From Phoronis australis (lineage: Eukaryota > Phoronida > Phoronidae), in NCBI GenBank assembly GCA_002633005.1, contig NMRA01000633.1:215880-239043 (forward strand): a DNA stretch of 23,164 nt, in the 5' to 3' direction. Of the stretch, positions 9,401 through 18,400 are shown piece after piece (position 1 is the stretch's first letter; each line of letters begins with the position of its first letter). The position numbers and the translations under genes are program-made. Under the pieces are notes generated by a model. That model did no database searches. It was not told where the DNA came from and worked only from the letters and a program-made list of their open reading frames with translations.

Positions 9401-12400
9401 TAACCACTGCTGCCGCAACACTGGAACTGGAGGTGCAAAACAGTACGCGGAAGTTAACCGATGAGCGTGAAGCCCAGGATAAGGCGGAAGACGGAGTTAC
9501 ACGAAAACAACCTTTGAAATAAACGGTATGTTATCGTAGATGTTAAGTGCAGTTCAAGAAAAATATGCTCGATCTTGCATGCACTATGACGTAAATTTTT
9601 GCCTATTTGCATACTTTAAAAAATCTCACCGCTTATTTCAGCGTGGCCTTGGGCGTCAACTAAGCCCTTTTATTCTTTAATTAACCACGACTAAGGATGC
9701 GTATGCACAGATATGCATAGTTACCGACGTACGCCACCTCAACTTATAGTGTGTGTTGAGTACGACAGTATACGTCATGGGGTCTGGCGATTTGTAGCGC
9801 GGGTTTCAATGGCGTCTACTGGTCCTGGAACTATAATGAGGTTTAGAAATTCGTTGCTGGAATTTAGAAGCTCAGACATGGAATTGTTTCCACCCCCTCT
9901 GTTCGGGCGTGAAAGCCCGTCGGGTACGTTTGAGCAAATCCAGGTCTGCTTTTAAGCAACAGAAATCTAAACTTAGCTGATCTTAATGCCACGGAGTCGT
10001 AAACACAATACCATTTCCCACCGTAGGTTTCTTACTACGTCACTCAATGGCGTAGTGCTTACTTTTTCTTGAACGTAATCCCATGGAGCTGTAAACAGAA
10101 AACCCTCGCCAACTTTATTCTTCACTGTTCCTTTCAATGACGTTTTCAAGATGTCCGTGAACTGTTGAACAAAATAACAATGAATGCAACACCATATAGC
10201 CGAGCCTAATGTCCATGGGCATATTGTCCATGGGCCTAATTGTCCATGGGCTTATTGTCCATGGGCCTATTTTCCATGGGCCTATTGTCTATGGGCCTAT
10301 TGTCCATGGGCCTATTGTCCATGGGCCTATTGTCCATGGGCCTATTGTCCATGGGCCTAATTGTCCATGGGCTTATTGTCCATGGGCCTATTGTCCATGG
10401 GCCTATTGTCTATGGGCCTATTGTCCATGGGCCTATTTTCCATGGACCTATTGTCTATGGGCCTATTGTCCATGGACCTATTGTCCATGGGCCTACTTGC
10501 GCAAAGATCTTGACTTGTAGCACAGGGACCCGTTCCAAGAAAACTGACTTAGCCGAGACAAATCTCAAATGACAGTCAGTTCTAGGATAAATCTTAAATT
10601 TCTCTTAAATCCGTTCCAATAAAAAGATTTAAGTTGTATTTAAGATTTTGACTTAAGTTTTGTCTTAATTTTGACTAACTTACCGGATGTGGAATTTCGA
10701 AAGTTTGGGGTTTGAGACAAATCTTCGAATTAGTGAAAATGAAGTTGAGTCAGTTTTTTGGAACAGGCCCTTGCGTTTGGGACCAATGTAAGGAAAATTG
10801 AGAAATAAAAACAAATTAAGAAAGCAAAGTGTCAGTTTATGTAACTGTTTTCTGAACCTATTAGGTATTAGAGTGGCTGGAGATCGTGGAAGTTTGGTCA
10901 AAATAAACGTATTTAAACGAATGACTTGTTTTTGTTCCGAATCCATGGCGTTTTTGGACCCACTCAACTTATGAACAACAAGGTTACTAACAAGGTTGCT
11001 GATTTACACCAAGGCGCCCATGTACATTTTTGTTGTGTGCGTGTGTGTGCACGTGTCCGTGTGCGCGCGCCCGCCGCGCGCGTGTGTGTGTGTACATGTA
11101 TATCACTATACTTCGGTATCAACCCTTTGTTAACACAAACTTTGCTGAAAACACGACTAAACTTTTGTTTGAAAGCTTTAATACAAAGTCGCTCGTAATG
11201 TCAAAACAATTTGCTTTCTTCAGGTGAGCAGCTATGCGGCAAAAACACCGAGAGACATTACAAATGAAAGCGCTCCGAGGAGCGACACTTGGCGAAATTA
11301 ACAGAAAAGACGACGATAGAGATGAAGACGAAGATGACGAATATGACGACGATGGTGGCGACGATGAACAATTCAAGTAATAAAAACGTAGAAAATATAT
11401 CTGAAACTAAATAAGGCGATCCAGATCCTCCCAAGGATACTATTGTTTCATGAAATGAAGAATATAAATCGGTAAATAAAACAACAAGAATGGATCAACT
11501 GAAATTTGAAATTCTCGGATGTAATAACTTCCTTTATCAACAAAAACAGAAATAAAGTAAAATCAAACACAAAATGACAGTTGACATATAAGATATGGTG
11601 TAATGAAAATGATACATTTTTGCGTAAAAATGTATCATTTTCATTACACCATATCTTATATGTCAATTGTCATTTTGTGTTTGATTTTACTTTATTTCTG
11701 TTTTTGTTGATAAAGGAAGTTATTACATCCGAGAATTTCAAATTTCAGTTGATCCATTCTTGTTGTTTTATTTACCAAGCAATAATAACATTCACAAGAC
11801 GAACGTAGAGACCAGACATTAGTAAGTGTAGGCTACAGTCTTGAGCGACACTTGGCGAAATTGACTGAAAAGACGACGACGGAGATGATGACGAAGATGA
11901 CGAATATGTTGACGATGGTGATGGTGCTGCACAACACCATAACATTCATATGACGCACTTAGATGTCATAAATCAGTAAGAAATAGGCTACAGTCTTGTT
12001 CAAAAGCAGCTATACCAACTTTAATGCAGTAAGAGCGCTCAACAAAGGAACAACGCTATCAGAAAATCTCAAATAATTCAAAAAGTAGACGTTCTAGCGA
12101 AAAATGAAAGATATCATCTGAAAGCCCGTTCAAAATTCTATCTAAATTGATAGTATCACGCACTTCCGTAAATTTTTCGAAAAAAATGAAATTTTGCGTT
12201 TTTTTTAAGAAATTCATTCAAATAACTCGAAAACGGTAAGTCTGAGAAAATTTTTTTTAAAGTTCATATGAAATAGTTTACCTCACAGAATCTACATACA
12301 AAAATTCAAGTCATTTCCTCTTCCCGTTTAAAATGACACCCCAGCACGATTGAAAAAGGGTTAAAATGCCCCAGATCCGCCATTTTGAAAACCTCTTCCA

Positions 12401-15400
12401 GTTGAGCGGTACTCGATCATAGCTATATATTAAAAACTAACACACGAAAAATTTCGAAGTAATCAGATTGATATTGCGCCCTCTAGAGGAAAAAGCATTT
12501 TTTACTCGAAATCAAAGTGCGCATGCGCCGAGGCCGATATTTCCGCCATCTTTGACCGGAAATAATTTTTTTCCGGAACGTCTGTACCACTTGTCCTGTG
12601 TAACAACCGTGCCGATTTTCAGTTGTGTACGCAAAAAATTGCGGTCTCCATGACACTTTTAACCTGAAAATGTATACAAAATGGCCACCATCTTGAATCT
12701 GATTATGACGATAAACAATAGGCTTCCAGGACTTTTGGGTCCACAAATTGTGTGCAAATTTTCAGGAGAGTCGGATGAAAATGCGACCTGTATCGTGCGA
12801 ACAAAAAAAAAATTAGTGTCGGAGCAACATATTGCGAGGAATTCGAAGAATTCCGCCAAGTAACAAACAAATCAAAACACTAGCTGTATTTCGAGACTGT
12901 ATGTTTCATCATTAGGCAATAAGTGGAACGAACCTATACGAAGCGATATAAACAGTGAAATACGCTTGACAGCAGGAAGAGGGTATACAAGCAGAGAGTG
13001 TGAATGTATCACACGGTGGAAGCCCACAAGCCTAATGAAACAGAGCCAGCGTGCGGTGCACAATAGCGAGCTGCTCATTCAACACAGCCTGGGGGTTTTT
13101 AGCGACTGGTCAATAGGCATTCCAAAATCTTTAACTGAAATCTGTCATTTTCAACATAGCGAATATAATAGCATTGTCTACTGTTTCTTGCCCAGTTATA
13201 TTTCGGTAATGTTGGTGCACAAAATGATCTTGAATGGACTCGTCCTGCAAGTGCATGAACAACCGTCGCGAGAGCGAACATACTGCAGGGGCGGATCCAG
13301 GATTTCGAGTTATGGGGGGCAGGGCAGAGTATTAGCCATGATTTTGCCTGTCAGACATTCGCACCCCGAAGTGTTAAATTTAATATTTAATATGGGAGAA
13401 TTTTAGGGGGGGTCATGGCCCCCTTGCCCCCCACTCCTTAAATTCGCCAGTGTAATGTGTGTCTAATTTCACGCTGTTCACGAGAATGAGGACGAAGACA
13501 TTCGTCCATATGGCATGTGAATTGGTAAACAACGTACTGGTCGTAATCTTTCGCTACTGGGATTGTTTTTGTGACATTAGGTGACGTGACTTTATATCGG
13601 TCACGAAAAACTCATATTGAATGAGCAGCTCACAGGTGTGTACCGCGCGTTGGCTCTATTTCGTTAGGCTTGTGGGTTTCCCACCGTGTGATACATGCAA
13701 ACGTTCTGCTTGTATGCCCATCTTCCTGCCGCCATGTGTATTTCACAGTTTATTTCGCTTCGAATATGTTCATTCCACTTTGTGCCTGATGATGAGACAT
13801 GCAGTCTCGAAATGAAGTTAAGTGTTGTAATTTGTTTGTTTATGTCTCTCGGTGTTTTGCTGCACACCTGAAGAAAGGAGATTGTTTCGACACGAACGAC
13901 TCTGTATCAAGCTTTCAAACAAAAAGTATAGTTGTGGTTTAAACGAAGTATATGTATATGTATATATATTTCATTAAAGACACGACTTTGATCTGTTTTT
14001 ATTGGTTTAATTTCAGTTCTTTCCAACTCTCTAAATAGAGATCTTGTCTTTACATCACAACAGTGCAATAAAAATCCAAACGACATCAGTAGGTAACATA
14101 ATTTAAAAAGTGATATTTCGAGATAAATATTTCATCTTCATGCTACTATTTACAACTAGTTCACAGTGAAACGTACATCAGAAATGACAAATGCAACACG
14201 TGAAGTTGACATGCGCAACTATGGCGATAAATGTACATACGTTGCTGTGCAACATAATCTACAGATCACCTAAATAATGATAGAGCCCTTCGAGTTCCAG
14301 TTAGCTACTCGTTCAAACTGGGTTTTTCAAACATCGAATATTTTAAAACGAAAAGAGTCACGTTCTATGGTATTGTCAACAATATCTGAACGAGAAATTT
14401 TCTGTTTGTGGAGTGTTTGAAAGTGATCTTTAATGGATCCATTTTGTAAATGCATATATAACCGGCGAGATAAAGTGCAAGTTGTATAACCAACATACCT
14501 TGAGCAATCAGTGTTTGAACGAATATATTCGTTGTGAGGACTGATAAATCAAGTCAGTTTTGGCTAACACTCGGACAGACTTTGTACACATATTTTTAGA
14601 ACAATAAGATCTTAAGTTTTATGGTTTTGGTAATATATAATTAACGAAAGGCTATCTTCTGGCTTAACGGTCTTAACATTATTATGGATGATCCGTTTTA
14701 AAACTCGTTCATCTTCAATATAACGTGAATGGAATTGGTTGCGGTAGAATAATTTTTCTTGATGACTATCAATAACCTTAGTTTCAAGGTTGTACATGTA
14801 AAAGTCAACAAAAGTTGGTCCGAGAGGTGATCCCATGGATACACCATTGGTTTGTAAATACAGTTTGACATCTATGTTTCTAAATGGTACCTTTGTAGTA
14901 CAAATTAACATCAAATCTCGTATTACCTCGTTAGGAATACTCGGAGGAGCCATTGATACATGTCTATACATAGAAAATATTATAATCTCTACAGTTTCGA
15001 CAACAGGGACGTTAGTAATAAACTTTCAACGTCAAGAGATGCAGGGTAGGAATTTGGCGTTGCCTCAATAGTTCTTAATAAATCTAAAAATTCATCACGA
15101 GATTTCACATTGTACTTATAAGGTAAGTATTGTTTGATTAGTTTATCTAATGTTTTAGCAATCTCATAGGTAGGGGTTAACACTTGAGAAATAATGGGTC
15201 TTAGTGGATACCAGGCTTAAGAGTTTTAGGGTTACCGTACAAGTATCCTTCTGAAAATCACCCTCAACAATTTTGAAATACTTTTTGTGGACATTAGCTA
15301 GTTTATTTAAACGGTGTAGTTCTTTCTTAAGGAGATTGTTCCGACACCACGAGCAAACCAGTATCAAGCTTGCAAACAAAAAGTCTAGTCGTGTTTTCAA

Positions 15401-18400
15401 CGAAGTTTGTGTAAACGAAGTGCTGTTACCGAACTGTACTGATTTCAAGTTGTAGTAACAGATATATCAAAAGCTGAGGCGGTAGTTCACTCACGCGTTT
15501 CATAAACTTGCTGTTGGTTTACTCATAAGTATCGCACGTGTAGGCGCACTTACAAATACAGTTACAGGGAACAGACCTAAGTGCTCGCGCATATCAACAT
15601 GACGTACCTCCGGCTTCTTGATAAAGACAACAATCCCGACTGCCAGTTGAGCTGCTATTATGATACTGAGGAAGGTCAAATACTGAAATAAAGGAAATGA
15701 GTTTGACAACAAATTTCCGAAAAACTTTCACTGCAGCCAATGAAGAAACAAGTTCCGTTCGTGATTCCTATTTGTAGCCCTTATATTTGATCATATTGTC
15801 ATTTTTCTTGTAATTCTTTCGAACTTGTGTGGACCCCCGCTAAACGTATTAAAATCTAATAGGCACGAATCTGTTATCATTGCTGAAATTTCGTTTGATT
15901 AGTGTAATCCGTTTTGAGAATGCCGTAAGTCTATTAATTACTATCAGAGCCACATACTTACAATATTAAGCATAATCGGTTGTTCCTTTATTGCCCCGAC
16001 AAAGCCGAGGAAGCCAATCAAAATAACGAAGCCTCCCGACGAGAGCAAAACGATGGTTGCTGCCTCAAGAGTAGGATCTTTGGGATCGATGGAGACTATT
16101 TCTCGCAACCAAGCAAGTTTTTCATCATTCATTAAGTAAATGGCGATTCCAAGAACCCCAGCGCCAGAGAGCTATAAATAAACTTTGTCATCAGCGTTGG
16201 TGCTCTCTACCGAAGCCCAATAGTGGCATTTTGACGTGAAGAAAATATTTAATTATCTGGCGGCCGCCACTTAATAATCATTACAACAATTAATTAAAAG
16301 ACTTCCGTAGTGTCACTTTCAAAGAAAGCCAAAGACGTTTGCTTATGGTTCCGTCGCGTTCTCTATGACATGCACGACTTCTCAAATCGACGAAATGCTG
16401 CTATTGGGACACCTTAGGCAATCTGTTCCAGGCGTCCAAATCAAAAATCAATGAATTTGCCACGGCGTCCAAGTATTTGACAAAACAAATCCATTGCACA
16501 GACTATCGAATGAAGACCTCGAACAAAAACATTGCACTTGCGCAGAGACGCCCCCGAATACGTTTCTGTGTTGATGGAAGGTGGCACACCTCATCAGTCG
16601 ATTCCGGCACTCACACTTACTGAATTGCGTTATGCGCCAGTTGAAGGAGACGCCCTTGTTGTCGCGAAAGCCCTTGACCGAGCAAGATGCTCCTGGGTAT
16701 ATTTGTCTCTAACCCTATAACGAAAATCATTAACTCCCGTCTGGGCAATCAAGGAAAAACGGCGGATAAACCGAAATTTCGCGGATTTGTCCGGCATTAA
16801 AAACAAAGCCTCTGGTTCCATGTCACGGTCACCGTCCGGATCTCCGTAGCCCCCCCCCCTCCACTTTCGCGAGAACTTTTCCCCATTTTTGAAATGGTTA
16901 CCTACTGTGCAGTTAACATGTTTTGTACCCATTCGTCTTCTTTGTTTGTAGTGTGATAGATACATAGGCAGATCGTTTGTTCGGAGCTAGTTTATGGAAA
17001 AAGCAACCTTTTTCATGCCATTGTTAGTAAAAATACGGTTCTTTGATTACCCCAGACATAATTTTCAGTCACTTATGGCTTCTCGTAATTTAATTAATGA
17101 GTCGTGTCCTATTACGGAAGTGACGTTGAAGGGTTTGGAATTTCCCGCCATTTTGCTTCTTCGTTCGAGATCACAGTGAGGAACTGTTCTACCGCTGTTT
17201 TCGTGCTGTTTCCTAAAATTGTCTTCACCACTTCCCGTCTACGAGTATTTTACGACAAGCTAGGTTGTTACAGAACTCAATTATGTTGGATTTGGGATCA
17301 TTTAGTTTGTAGTAGCTTGAAAATGGCCACTCCTACCGCAGAGACGTGAGTGACGGAGACATTGTTCGAAGCAGTGGTGACGAGAATTTTTTTCACGAAC
17401 AGTCAGTGGATGGACATATGTTTAGCCCGAGTATAGTGAAGCAGAATACGCACTCCCACTGGATGGTGACCTGAACACCCAAGCAGCTTACATCGGCCTC
17501 CTTGTGACTCTCTTTGTCGCAACACAGCTGGACGTTCTAAATAGCATGGCCAATACTTTAGTCAAGTCCACAATAAACTTATCAAAGTTTGGGTCACCGG
17601 CCTGTTCACTGGACGATGAAATGTCCTCACTGGGTGACGAACTGGGCCTGTAATTCTCTACCACTACTCAACATCGCTGCAGGGCTGCTCACAGGCTCTG
17701 GCGGGCTGAAGACAACACCAGCACAGGGCGAATCACTTCTAATTCCCGAAATTGCACGTGTGACATTATCTGAAGGGCCTCGAGTCACAGTAGAGGCCAC
17801 AGCTAGTGAGGCTTCTCGATTTAAAGGCGAAGGCAAACTTTTTCATGTCACTTTTAGCAAAAATAAGGTTCATTGATTATCCCAGACACATTTTTAACTT
17901 AATTACAGCTTTTCGTACTTTGATTAATTTCTCGTCTTCTACTCCGGAAGTGTTTTGGGAGGCAAGAGTTTCGCGCCAATTTCTTTTCATTATAGTCTGA
18001 CTTTGAGAGCTGTCGAGTCAGTCATTGTTCAACCTCGATTGTGATACTCTCGGTCGTCGTTTGCTTTTGTTTACAAGTCAGTCAACGTGCCACGCTGTTG
18101 CTGCGTGCCGGGATGTACTCATTGTCGTCTCACACGCGCTTTGGGTACCTTGCGTCGCTTTCCGAAGGATGACAAACTTCGCCGTACTTGACTAGCTCGT
18201 TCATGTGAAGAACGCAGCGCTACCCGTCCACGCAACGTACAAAGCAATGGAGGGTTACCGAGGGTGGCAAGCATTTTCTGCCGTCAGATTAGGACAGAGA
18301 TATGTATGCTGAATTGATGAAGGTCCCTGCAAAACAACGCCTGAAGAAGGGTACCATACCGTCGCTGTTGATTCCCGGCAGTGCCCTGTCGCCAACCCCG

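Noticed and set aside
9713-9955. 80-codon plus-strand ORF
   Set aside because: Lies in intron 4, no recognisable domain or splice support.
10205-10496. CRISPR-like array
   Set aside because: Head-to-tail 15-bp repeats without spacers in an animal intron.
10209-10572. Two overlapping ORFs of pentapeptide repeats
   Set aside because: Product of the 15-bp array within intron 3.
11448-11808. Identical ~70-codon ORFs on opposite strands
   Set aside because: Inevitable consequence of the palindrome.
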